Shown: in pieces, positions 37,468-50,500 of the stretch
Layout of the letters: each line of letters starts with the position of its first letter
Numbering within the stretch: position 1 is the stretch's first letter
Source: Diphasiastrum complanatum
Taxonomy: Eukaryota; Streptophyta; Lycopodiopsida; Lycopodiales; Lycopodiaceae
Assembly (NCBI GenBank): GCA_029204225.1
Contig: CM055111.1
Coordinates: 12,648,697-12,712,696 of the forward strand
Length of the DNA stretch: 64,000 bases
Direction of reading: 5' to 3'
Translations under genes and position numbers: made by a program
The notes under the pieces: model-generated
Told to the model about the DNA's origin: nothing
The model's input: only the letters and a program-made list of their open reading frames with translations
Databases searched by the model: none

Positions 37468-40400
37468 TTAAAATCGTGCTTTCCTCTTGCGCGCCGTATA
37501 CTTGGTATCTCGAGGTACATTCGTAAATCCATGATTTCTTCGCTGCTCCTTTTTCTTTAGGACCCAGGCCCGGCCTTTCACTTTTTTCTCGGATTTTCTC
37601 TTCTTGGTTGGTCTTTGTCTCTCCAAGAAGTCAACCTAAGAACAGGACAACTTTTATCACCAAATCAAGGTGAACTTGATGATGCTACAGCAGGCAATGA
37701 TATAATGATAGACAAGCAGCAACTTTTGGAGTTGTGGTGTCGAGTAAGCATAACAAAGAACTTTGTGAAAGCTCACACAAACAAATCACAATTATAGGCC
37801 AAAAAACATCAGGTATAGCTTGAAGGCTCACTGTTTCATGTTCGTCATCATCTTCACTTTCATCACTTCCACTTCCTCCATCTTCCCCTTTTGCCTTGGG
37901 TAGGGGTGTATTTGCACTTGGTGGCCCACATAACAAACACAGAAAATATTTCTTTGCACGTGTGCTGTTATTGAACACAACTCGTCAAAACCATATGAGC
38001 TGAATTTTAACAAAACATTAAAAAAAACCAGAACAATACTGAGAAGGTACTGAATGGAACCCTAGCTTCTTTCATGGAACTCAGATGCATGAATTGGACC
38101 CTTGTTTCTTGAGATCACAACTTGCAGTTTTGACATAGCGTATATTTCCCAGTTTGCAAAAGACTTTAGGACGTCGCTCAAAATTGAATGTATAAAAGAT
38201 CGAGAACAAGGAAATTCTACAATAAATCATGAGCAAACACATAGTCAGAAAAGTATTTCTCAAATACTAACTTTTTGGGCACAGCAAAAGTTTATACAAA
38301 CCTTCTGATATGAAATCTCCCATGGAGCATGCCGACACTGACAACTGGCTTCACGACTATCTAGTTAGCATGCAGAACAAAGCTGACCATCAGAATCACC
38401 TGTGGGGATAATCTACAACAAGGCCTCCTGAAAATCCAGAACGCATGGCTGCTGTAGATATCATCTCCAGCTGTGCCCCATTCTCAGGATACATTTGAAG
38501 AACAGCCCGTGATCCTCTTGCTAGGCACCTATACAATGAACCAAAGAAGCATCTGGCAAAAAACTTTATTAGTCTGACAATCATGTTTGATGATAACAAC
38601 AAACTTGCATTGCACTGAGTGCTAGTGGTCAGCAAACGGTATCACGAAAGTGATTGCCATCATGATTGACAAAGAGGAAGGCCAAGCCATGGCTTAGAAG
38701 AATGCCCAACCTATGGAAGCTACTCATACAGTCATTATATCAAGAGGTATGCCTTCTCATTGGTTATGTGGTCTTAGAAACTATACTGGAAAGTATACCA
38801 TATCGTTGTTAGCAAGCCATGCGGCAATGCATGCGGAAAGATGGGCAAGAGAAATCTCTGATGCAACACGAGGATATATATCAAATATTACGACGCAAGT
38901 TGTAAGAGACAACAAATAGCTGATCACTCTAAATGCTCCAAAATACTATCTAGTTCAGATATAAAAATGAACGCAAGCAATAGTTCAAAAGAAGAATCCT
39001 CTCTTCATGCTCTAGATAAAACATTGTTTCAAAAAGTACAACTACTACCATGCAAAACTTAGAATCAATACTATTATCATAGATATCCTCAACTTAAGCC
39101 CAGGCATTGGTAAAACTACACTTTCCATCAAACTTTCCTGATTATGGCATACAACCACTAGATCATAGACAGAAGAAAAGAACCCATAGGCTTGAGTTAA
39201 TGTGAAGAAGCTAATTCAACCTATAATCAAGAGGATTAAACTTTAACAAGGCAATATACTTGAGTTTTTAAAAACATGTTACAAGTGAAAAAGCCTTACT
39301 TGAGCCGCTTGCGTGGATCATTGCAAGACTTGTCAGCATTGCACAACCACTGCTCTCCTAGACATTTGGCCAGATTGTGTGTTACGTCTTTTGAAGAACA
39401 CGTAGTTTACAAAAAGTTTTGAGCAAGTTGATTGAGAAAGAAAGATCAAGCACAAAGCTCATTGCTTGTAGTAGGAATGAGCAAAACTGGGCAACAGATA
39501 GCTCTAATAATTACCAAGAACATTCTCAAAACAGATCTGCTCATTTACAACATTACTTTATGACCATACAAGGGCAGCAATAGCATTACTCATCCCAAGT
39601 CACTAGTATTGTCATAGCTCAAGAAACTGCAAGTTTGTTTCTACACAAATAAATGTCTTACATTTATCAAGAAACAAAAAAGCACATGCAGTCCAGACAT
39701 GCACTGTGATTTGCTTCCAGAAAAGAAATCTGAGAATGTCCCTTGAGCAGTAAATCATGACCAGTTTATTGCATGTCTCGATTACATGGATCCAAAAGAA
39801 AATTTGCTTCCTCCTGGTTACATGAACTTGATAATTGTCTTGAGACTTCATTTCCCATCTAACAAAGACCTCAGAGACCACCAGAAGAAAAGTTGTTAAA
39901 GCTAATAAGTGACAAAACACAAATAACAGCTTATATTCTGGGAAACGGAATGATATTTTTCACCCAGTTGTGTCACTACAGATTGTTAAGAGATCGAGAA
40001 CAGTAATAAGCTAGAAATTATAATTCTCTAGGATACTTAAGCCTATCTATCTGTTTTATTTTATTGATGTGTTGTGAAAAATGCAAATGCCAACTTGATG
40101 TTTTGACCCAGAGCCAAGATATAATGACCTCAATCCAAGGATCCTATTCTAAGCATGTCAATCACAAGCAACACAAGGGAACCTGATGGTGGACAAACCA
40201 ACCCAACCAAACCTAGATCAAACAGATCTAGCCCCCAAGCTATGGATCACTCACAAAGAGGAATGAGGCATCACCCCAGCAGCATCTTGCCACCGGTCAT
40301 GCTATCAAGCATACACTAGTGAGAGCCCAATAGGTATACTTATACCCTCCAAGCCCATGCACCACTAGTAGTGCACTGTGACATCTCACTGGACACCTCT

Positions 40401-43400
40401 GCAGCCTATCCGGGCCACGTCATCCAGTTCCCCAATGACTCACTGATAGACCCATATCAATCCACCATCAAGTGTTTAGGCCTACAACCATTAATTATGA
40501 CCATGTACACATAAGGGCCCCAAACCCCTTATAGTCACAATTAACTTACAGGTTGTCGGTCTACCGGTCCCTAGCGTGGACACACTACCCGAGACCAGTC
40601 ATGGGCATGACATTCTTCCCCCCTTATTCAAAGTTCTGTCCTCAGAACTTAAAACTGGGGAAGTTCAAGCTTCCTTCCTGTTCCTAGGAATCATCATCGT
40701 CTGTACATCGAACCAGATGCTCGGTAACTAAACGATTTCTCAATCGTTTAGTTCTTGTATCCAAGATCTTTTCGGGTTCAAGATACACCCGATGATTCAT
40801 CCAACAGGTCCAATTGATCTCCAGATCCAAGATGCTTTCCTTCACGTAGACTCTTCTTGAGACGGCTTACGTGAAATACGGGATGCACTTGAGATCCTTC
40901 CGGGAGTTCCAATTGGTAAGCTAAGGATCCGACCTTTTTCAAGATCTAATACGGTCCTCTATATCTAGGGGACTAATTATAATGCTTGCCAATACGCATT
41001 ACGCTTGAATCCATCGGGATTCTCAAAAAATATCCAACCCCCCACTTGGAAGTCTCTCGGTGATCTTTTCAGGTTTGCATAATGTCGGTCCCCATCCTGG
41101 GTACACATTCTCACGTGCAATCTGTAGTATTTCCCGCATATTATGTAGGAAATCCGCTACTTCCTGAAACTTGAACGCCCGAGTCTCTACCGCGATGGGT
41201 GATATAGGTTTAAAATTAGCACGCACGAGCTATAACTGGTAGCCAAATGCTTACTATAACCCAATCTCCATCAAGGTGACTACCTCTCCGAGGAGATTGC
41301 TATGAAAATATGAATACATATCTTAACTGATCTTTTGATCATGCAGGTAATCCTTCTTTTAACCGATCAAGTATAACTAGAATCTGAACTATGATTCGTC
41401 AATCATAATTCATCGGATTCTTGTCCTATACTCAATAAAAGAACGTGATACCCTCACATAGGCAACAACCAATGATCAAAAGAACTTTTAAACTTAGAGT
41501 CATGTCTAGTTTAGCAAATACGGCCGACCAAAAGCGACCACTGAACTTCGAATTGCGAATGTTCATAATGTCACTTTGGTACTATAAAGCCTAAACAGAC
41601 ACTCTATAACTACTTGGTCTATACCCGAATAAACATAGACGATTTGGTAAGGTGATCAGTCGTACCAAAATTCCACTAACCTGTTTATTCATCCGGGGTA
41701 TGAACACTATCCTCTCCTATGGATTAGGTATTTCCTAGAATCTGAGTTATGATGCACCAATCCCAACTCTCCAGATTTCCGAGACCATACCATATCATAA
41801 GAGTGTATTACAATTTTTAAAAGACACATGAGTTGTTCCAGAAAGTCTTTTTCCATCTGGAAAGTTTCAGACCTTTTCAACTCACATACGGTGCCTATAA
41901 AAGGATTGTAATCCCAAGAACGCCCTTACTTTAGACATGGCACAAATGGGTCCCAATCTAGAATACGTCTAGATTTTCCTCTTAAGTTCTAATCTAGAAT
42001 AACTTAAGATTTACCGGAACCTCATTACGCGAAGTCTAACTTTTGGCAAACAACTATCCAACTCTCCTGAGTCTTCCGGGATAGCATTCCATCCTTTCCG
42101 AGCGGGAAAAGATAAGTCCCAAAAGTTTTCGTGCATTCTATGCACACCCATCTGTAAATGAATCCAAAACGACTCATAAATGTTGTGACTTATAAGCAAT
42201 ACATTTCAACAATAATATCCATAAGGTTTCTATTGTTGATTTACAAAAACTAACTCAGAAGTAGCGCTCCTAACTCGGTTAGCTGTATCGGATTTAGGAA
42301 ATATTTAATTGTCTCGGTGTGGTACCAAAACACCACATTTAATCTGATTCTAAATCAATACCTAGCGAGAAATTGTCTCAAACACAATTCTCATCAATAT
42401 GCCTATGTACCAACAACTAGTTTCTGCATGCGAATAACTTAGTTCATGGAATACTTTGTAGACCTCAATCCAAGGATCCTATTCTAAGCATGCCAATCAC
42501 AAGCAACACAAGGGAACCTGATGGTGGACAAACCAACCCAACCAAACCTAGATCAAACGGATCTATCCCCCAAGCTACGAATCACTCACAAAGAGGAATG
42601 AGGCATCACCCCAGCAACATCCTGCCACCGATCATGCTATCAAGCATACACTAGTGAGAGCCCAATAGGTATACTTATACCCTCCAAGGCCCATGCACCA
42701 CTAGTAGTGCACTGTGACATCTCACTGGACACCTCTACAACCTATCTGGGCCACGTCATTCAGTTCCCCAATGACTCACTGATAGACCCATACCAATCCA
42801 CCATCAAGTGTTTAGGCCTACAACCATTGATTATGACCATGTACACATAAGGGCCCCAAACCCCTTATAGTCACAGTTAACTTACGGGTTGTCGGTCTAC
42901 CGGTCCCTAGCGTGGACACGCTACCCGAGACCAGTCATGGGCATGACACAAGAGCCACAAGTTGAGGCCTGGATCTATGAGCAAATATCCCTCTAAGGCC
43001 AAGTGTCACTTTCCATTGAGCCAACACATGAGAGGCCACGTGCCACATTTAAGATAACTTGATGAGTAAGCCACCTCTAGGGTTCTTCAACGGGCCTTAA
43101 GAAAAGGTAAATAGGTGTACAAACCAACCACTTATAAGTTCCTTCTTTGTATGAGAGCACTAAGTAAATTGAGTAGAGCAAGCTCTCTTGATGAGATAGA
43201 GCTAGTTTTGGTCTTTGTACTCCATTTCCATGTTGGTTATATCATCTTTGAAAATGATTCTCGATCAAATTTGAGGTTCATATGATGTTGGATACATTTT
43301 GGTGTGTGGGAGATCGAATGTGTTATCCTTTGTTTCACTAAATCTCAAGTTCCATTTTTGCTCTGCATTGGTAGATTGGTGTGTGCCATTGTTTCCATCT

Positions 43401-46400
43401 TCAGACTCAACCACTTCAGGATGAAACTTTCACATGGTATTAGAGCTAAGGTTAGCCATAATCCGAGTTCATATTAAGTGACTTTTGCAGTTGTATGCAG
43501 CAGATCGAAGATTGAAGAAAGAGACATTCAAGATTTTGTCACTTTCTACAGCCTAACAAGATTTCTTACTTGCTAAATCTTGGTGTTGGCCAGATCTGAA
43601 GCAACTAATGATAGATCAACTTCTCCTTGATTCTTGCAAGATATCGGGAAGTGATTTGGAGGCATTTTGGCTGCTGGGCCAAAGTGGAGGCAGCGCTACA
43701 GAAGTAGAGCTAGTTGACTTCTCCAGAGTTGGCTAGGAAGCAATGTTTTGACATTGTTTTGGATCTATCATCACATTGGGCATGATTTGACCAGTTCAAC
43801 AACTCATTCCAGCCTGTTCAATGGTCATTTGAAGTATTTCAAAGCTCAGTCCAGACATTTAGTCATGCAAGACACCTAAGATCAACATTTCATAAGAATA
43901 GTCAAGATAGTGCCAAGTTTGTGCACTAGTTCAAGCCTCCTTCTCTTCATACTCTCAAAGGAACTATTGGACTATTTTGCATCTATCATAAAGGCATCAA
44001 GATCAGAAATTCACTTGGATAGTGAAAGTGTAAGTTTGTGGTTTGCAATCCCTGGATTCGGCCACTTCGTGGTGACACTCTCACATGCATAAGTTGTTGG
44101 CCTTAAATGAGCTGCTGACTTTTGTGGAGTCCAAACAAAAATCAAATGAGTAGAATTTGAGTTAGAGTTAGACTTTGAAACAATTGAACATTGTAAGTGG
44201 TCTTTGTGCCTATGTCTTGGACTATAGCACTCTCTCTCTTATTAGGTGTTAGTTTTAGTTAAGTTTTGGTCAAGTTATTTCCGACCATGGGTTGGAAATC
44301 GACCCTGGCCAATTCCTCAGACCATCCGGGAGGTTAAGTCCTTTTTGGGATTTACCGGGGTTTTTTCATGGGTTATACAATAATTGCATTACCTTTTGAC
44401 AAATGTCCTCAAAGGGGCAAAAGAACTAGCTGACACAGTAAATACATTCCTCCGATTACTTAGACTGAAGAGATGAATCAAAGTTTTGAAAACCTCAAAT
44501 ATTGTGTGTCTACAACGCCTATTTTACACATAGTGGATCCTAACAAGCTATATGTACTTGAAATAGATGCTAGTGACTATGCTATAGGTGCAGTCCTATA
44601 TCAGGATGGTAGACCAGATGCTTTGGAAAGCAAAAACTTGGATCCAACTCATTTCACCTATGATAAGGAACTTTTTGCAGTTATTCATGGTTTGAAAATT
44701 TGGAAACATTATTTGTATGGATCCAAATTTATCATAGTAACAGACCATCAAGCCGTTAAAGTACATTAACGATGGGGTCATAAAGCCAAATGGTCATAAA
44801 TGCTCCAGCAATTTCGTTATGACATTAAAGCTGGATTGGAGAGGTCAATCAGTTAAGCTTTTCTGAGATCCAGTTTGAGTTATAACGGTCCTTAAGAGAT
44901 TTGTGTAAAACCGGTAGGTACTTCGTTCGTATTTGGCTAGATGTCCTAGCAGGTACTTCTAGATCTAGTGGTGACCTTGGAATGCAAGATTCCAAGATTT
45001 CTCCTCAGGACAAGATATTAAGGGACTATTCCATAAGGAATGGGTTACTTTTCCATAATGAAATGTGTGTGTGCCAGAAAATAATGATATAGGGCCCAAA
45101 TCCTGCGTGAATGTCATGACAGCCCGTGTGCAGGGCATCTTGGCAAACAAAGAATGCTTGACCTAATAAAGAGGAACTTTTATTGGCCAAATCTAAAAGG
45201 TCAAGTGGAGGCATATGTTCACAAATGTGGACAATGCCAAGTAAATAAAGCTGAAAGACTTAAGGCAGCTTGTTTGTTGTTTCCGTTGGAAATTCCCGAA
45301 AAGTAAATGATGAAATAGATGCTTGGGCGGTTGGTAGGCAATGTCCTAAAATCCAATAATGGGCTGGTAATTGTGGCTTGAGCTCTAGATGTGTACGACA
45401 TAATTAAAATGGCTACCTTGCTTATCATCAATAACTAACATCTCTTACTCCACCCATCTTAGTCATCAATATAATGTAAAATAAGATGCAATGTGCATCT
45501 GTGTCATGTTGTGCATGTCAATCTTAACCTATATATACAAGAGTAACATAACATTGATATACAACTAGAAATGCCATAAAGGATGCATTACAAGTTGCTA
45601 ATCATGAAACTTGAAAGACAATAATGTTGCCCTCAAAAATTGTAATAAACTTGGTAATTGGAAACCCACTGCTCCTAATGAGAGAGAGAGAGAGAAAGCT
45701 TTATTAATGTCTTTTCCATGCCAAAAGGCATATAAGACTAGTAAATGTACATGTCAAGTATGTGGCAACAATGGGAGCGTATGAAACGTCTCCAAAACGA
45801 TAACAAAAATAACAGATCTAAATGCTATGAACCGAAATAGATGTGATGATATATGAAACATGTGGGAGCTTATATACCGCTAAATGTCATGAATAAGGTA
45901 TGAAACTATCATCCAATCATGTCCTGCTGATGCAATAAAAAGATGTAATAAGGGCTGCAGCATGAAGGACCGCTGGTAGTCACTGACGTCGTCTAGGAGG
46001 ATGAGGTATCCTCGTGATAGGTCGAGTAGCTCGTGCATCAACATGAGTATGAGTGGGACATTGTCTCCGATCTATATGGGCAGGTAAATCGTCATCATCA
46101 TCATCAAATAGTCGTAGTGTAAACATCTCTCGTATCATGAGTGCAGCGCATCGGGAGTCCTCATAGGCTAGGAGGGATCGTAGGGTGACAGTCGTGCTGC
46201 GAAACAAATAGTGGTATCTCCCTCTCATCTCGTAATACACCAGGCACCTAAAGATAAAGTGCTCCTCCGACTCCACCTCATCCAAGGAGCATAACTGACA
46301 AATCTGCTCCTCTCTCGAGGTACCCTGGAATCTCCCAGTCTCAATAGCCAACTGATGTGATGATACTAGGAGCTGTCCGAATGTCCCAAGTCCAAATAGT

Positions 46401-47543
46401 GTGGCAAAACTGGGAACCTTGCTATGTCAAGCTCAATACAATGAGTCCAGTAATAGTCGGGCTTAACCAAGTTGTCGCCTCCAAGTACGATCGAAATATG
46501 CCCGATATAGGAAGCGCCTGATATACTGATGAGCACCTAAGGGGAGCTCTATAATGGAGATACCAAATGAATCAAGGAGGAAGTGGGACGCCTGAGAGAA
46601 CCATGACAGCCGGTAGCCCTGGTCATGAAGGGAGTGTGAGGAAGCAAGTGATGTCTATGTATATCTCATATCTACATCTGGTAGAGCCTGAACTCTCTGA
46701 ATATATGCAATAAGCTGGAAAGCGGCACATATCTGAATGGGTAGAACGGAAAACTCTGCAAGAAAGATCTCGTGTGGAACCGAGGGCTTCGCCTAAATCA
46801 TACGAGCTAACTGATGTGATGATACTAGGAGCTGTCCGAATGTCCCAAGTCCAAATAGTGTGGCAAAACTGGGAACCTTGCTATGTCAAGCTCAATACAA
46901 TGAGTCCAGTAATAGTCGGGCTTAACCAAGTTGTCGCCTCCAAGTACGATCGAAATATGCCCGATATAGGAAGCGCCTGATATACTGATGAGCACCTAAG
47001 GGGAGCTCTATAATGGAGATACCAAATGAATCAAGGAGGAAGTGGGACGCCTGAGAGAACCATGACAGCCGGTAGCCCTGGTCATGAAGGGAGTGTGAGG
47101 AAGCAAGTGATGTCTATGTATATCTCATATCTACATCTGGTAGAGCCTGAACTCTCTGAATATATGCAATAAGCTGGAAAGCGGCACATATCTGAATGGG
47201 TAGAACGGAAAACTCTGCAAGAAAGATCTCGTGTGGAACCGAGGGCTTCGCCTAAATCATACGAGCTAACATGGTGGTCTGTAATCGTGAAATGCTGGCC
47301 CACTGTGATGAGGGAAGACCGGTACACCATGTCTTTGCTGCATATAAGGCTGTGAGGGTGACAATAGTATCAAAAAGTTTACACTTACTGCGAGCATCTC
47401 GGATGGACTTCCTGAAGCAGAACCGCTCTAGCTGAACAAGGGAGGAATACCCCTTCCCAAGTCGGGTGGTAGCTGCCTGCTGTCGCATGCTGAAGGTAGG
47501 ACCAGAGAAGAGTATCCCCAAATAAGTATAAGAGGAAACTACT

Positions 47544-47594
<51 letters not shown>

Positions 47595-50500
47595 ATCATG
47601 CATCATTAGATTAGACCCACAGTTCCATAGAATCACAATTTCAATCTCTCTTGATTGATTATTTCTACTAATGTAAGTTTTTTGTACAATTTACAGATTA
47701 GGTTCCATATTGAAACTGGATCCATCATGAATAAGTATAATAATGTATTGTATAAGCCTAATCGGTTTGAATATTTAAGAACTCAAATCTTCAGGCAACC
47801 TACCTTACATATACACTGAGTAGCTACTAAATTCACATGTGGTCTATATAAGACGGTCATCAATTCAAATCTTCTTGCAGACTACAATCTATACATGTGT
47901 AAACCCAACTCGATTTAAGATTCCAATCTTCTGAGATCTCACAAGTATAAACATAATCGATTACATTCCAGGCAATCAGTCTAGCTATGAACCTGTCTGG
48001 TAGGCTGCAATCCAGCTTTAGTATATATTCATTGTTCACACTTCGTATCAGGTATGTTCTATGTAGCAAGCACATTAGTCTGTCCAAGAGTAAGTTTCGC
48101 TTATCAGGAAAGTCTGATTTTCCCCGATTGCTTTCTGAATCTTCAAGCAGCTCAATTTGAATGTTCCAAAACATTTTGAACTGATTCAAATCAACTGGAA
48201 AATTTTTATTAATGATTTCAAAGTTCGGCCTTTGCATTCCTTAGCAAATCAAGGAAGGAAAAAAATGTAAGACAAAGTAGCAAGAGAACTCGATCTAACC
48301 ACAGTGGAACCACAACATATTAAAGAGAAAGTGTGGACTAGCAAACACCGAACGTACATCTAAAGAAATGTTACAACAAACAAGGAACAATGTGTAAATA
48401 CTGCCACAATAACAAATGGGCACTATCCTCGTCAACTTCATCCCAAAAAGTTGACTAACAAATTCTACGACAAAAGTGGATGACAGAATATTGAGCAGTA
48501 TCGAGAGAGCAGATCATGCATGTTAATGGGAACAACCTGAACAGCGGAAATACTGATCGCACCATCAATGACGCCTGGTCGTACACCAAGACCCTGGAGT
48601 CAGCCAAAGCTTTAAACAAACTTACAACATTTTCTCTGTATTGTCATAGAACTTTTTAGCTACAGCGTAATGAGAGATGGTACAAAAGAATATGTGAAAA
48701 TTTCAATCACAATAGTTACAAAATCATATATCAGGGAGTCATAAATAACTTGTCAAGGATGTCAGTCACAAGTACCATGGGTATAACTTCTACACACTTA
48801 TGATAAAACATTCCACCCTATTATGAGCTCAGCAGGTTAATCTTTCACATGGTAAGCAAGCATGATAGCACAAAAAAAGCACATGGGCATGACTACTTAT
48901 CTAATGATTGCGCATTCTGCAATGCTCAATTTTAAAGAACAAACTCTAAGAACCATTTGCAAGCATAACATACACAGCAATATGAAGAACTCAGAAAAAG
49001 CTTTTCATAAATCCAAGCTCAAGTAGGAATATGCATGCTTGAAAATGATAAAAGTTGAAAGAATGAGCACTACAGAAAGCGCATCTTTCCTTCAAAGTTT
49101 GATCAGCAATGCTTGGAAACTGTCAATTATTCTGACAACAACGAAATTAGCATGCCATGTAAACCAAGAGGATCCAACTGACTACCTGCCCAATGTCACC
49201 AAGAAGGAGATCGCCTTCAGCTTCACGTTCCAGAGCAATATCTGACAATAACAACACCAAAGAATAGCAATATATGTTGATGTCAAAGGATGAGACCTTA
49301 CACTCATTAGAACAACTTCTTAGAGTACAACCAACGGTTTAGAGAACAAAATTGCAAAAAAAAAAACACTTACCAAGCATGGATTCTGAAATGTCAAGGC
49401 CAATCCAATGATGGCCGTTCTCGGCCAAAGTTTCTCCACTGAGGCCTGATCCACATCCTATAAATAGAAGAAGATTATTATAAGTTAGCACAACCAGCCA
49501 CACCTCAAATTCAGCAACAATAGCAAGGAAATAGAATACAATGCCAGCACATACCTTAGATCAGGAACTTCAACCATCTATGTATAACAATATAGCGGAC
49601 CAGCAAATAGTCTCCATATGCAAGCTTAAAAAGAATACTATATCCTAGATTGAATAGTATTGCTCTTAAGTAATTGCATGTCTCAAACTCAAACCTTTCC
49701 CTAGCTTTTAAATCCTAAGACCCTGCTGTAGACTAGCATGCAAGGTCTAGAATGCACAACTCAAAAAAGCTGAGAACAACCATTCTTATTTTGAAATGTA
49801 TTGATCTAGTAAACCTATGACCTATCACTCTAAAATTTCAGTTTTCAACACAACTCAACCTTGTAGTTTATGTAGAGGCTCTATTCTTAATCTTGCATAA
49901 CATGCAAATACTGGTAATTGTACTAAATGCTCTAAAGTAACGATATGTTGATGTTATGGCTAGAATGATAGCTAACAAAACAAAGGAGACATGCAAATAA
50001 CAATGCTATAGCCCCCCCACAGAGTCGTAGACCATCAGCTTCATTATGCATAGTGTAAACCAAATGCCATGGCATCTCTACTCACTGCATCAGCACCCGA
50101 GAGTAGGTGCTGGTCATATGTACAAACAAATGTTCTGATGTAAAAACTTCAATTTCAACATGAAGAAACAATTCAAAAGATAATAGTATACTAATATATC
50201 ATATAGATTTCACCAACAAGGAGTCAAGTGATAGGGCAAACCAAACCACGCAAAGAAGCTCACAAATGCAAAAGACCTTGCAAGCAACCACTAGCAAGCG
50301 AGGTCAAGGTGGCATGGCAGTGGCAAATGCAAGCCCCAATAAGTTACAGAGAAGAATCCAAGTTGCTATGAACTCCAAATATAGCCCCATAAAAGAGCCT
50401 AGCAAAAATGTTAAAGGTCATCTAAAAATGATAAATAGTATAAGAAGGAATATAATATATCTCATTGATGAGGGCAGTATGTAATCCAGAGACATGATTG

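Larger units (their letters stand above)
40073..45300 (+). mobile_element. gypsy-C: Ty3/gypsy remnant whose LTR hosts gypsy-B
   Basis: The LTR starts TGTGAAAAATGC at 40073, is interrupted after about 46 bp by gypsy-B, resumes at 42949 and ends CTTTCACA at 43434. An initiator-Met type primer site TGGTATTAGAGC (43435-43446) follows directly. The leader (43447-44394) is unrecognised. Then comes pol sequence of Ty3/gypsy type. Linking the LTR to the pol fragment rests on orientation and position. The 3' LTR is absent. All of this lies in the BUD23 intron between the exons at 48537 and 39349. Confidence 0.7.
45681..47591 (-). mobile_element. LINE-A: 5'-truncated non-LTR retrotransposon flanked by GA tracts
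   Basis: On the minus strand the 5' end abuts a 45-bp (CT)n run (plus GA at 47547-47591). RT C-terminal sequence follows ([32 protein letters not shown]), then a 459-bp region present twice, then the C-terminal zinc-like region. The 3' UTR ends GACATTAATAAAG plus CT repeats (plus GA at 45681-45694). It lies in the BUD23 intron in the gene's orientation. No intact frame remains. Confidence 0.88.

Noticed and set aside
37615..37797. Short plus-strand frame opposite the last BUD23 exons
   Set aside because: It overlaps well-supported BUD23 coding sequence on the other strand.
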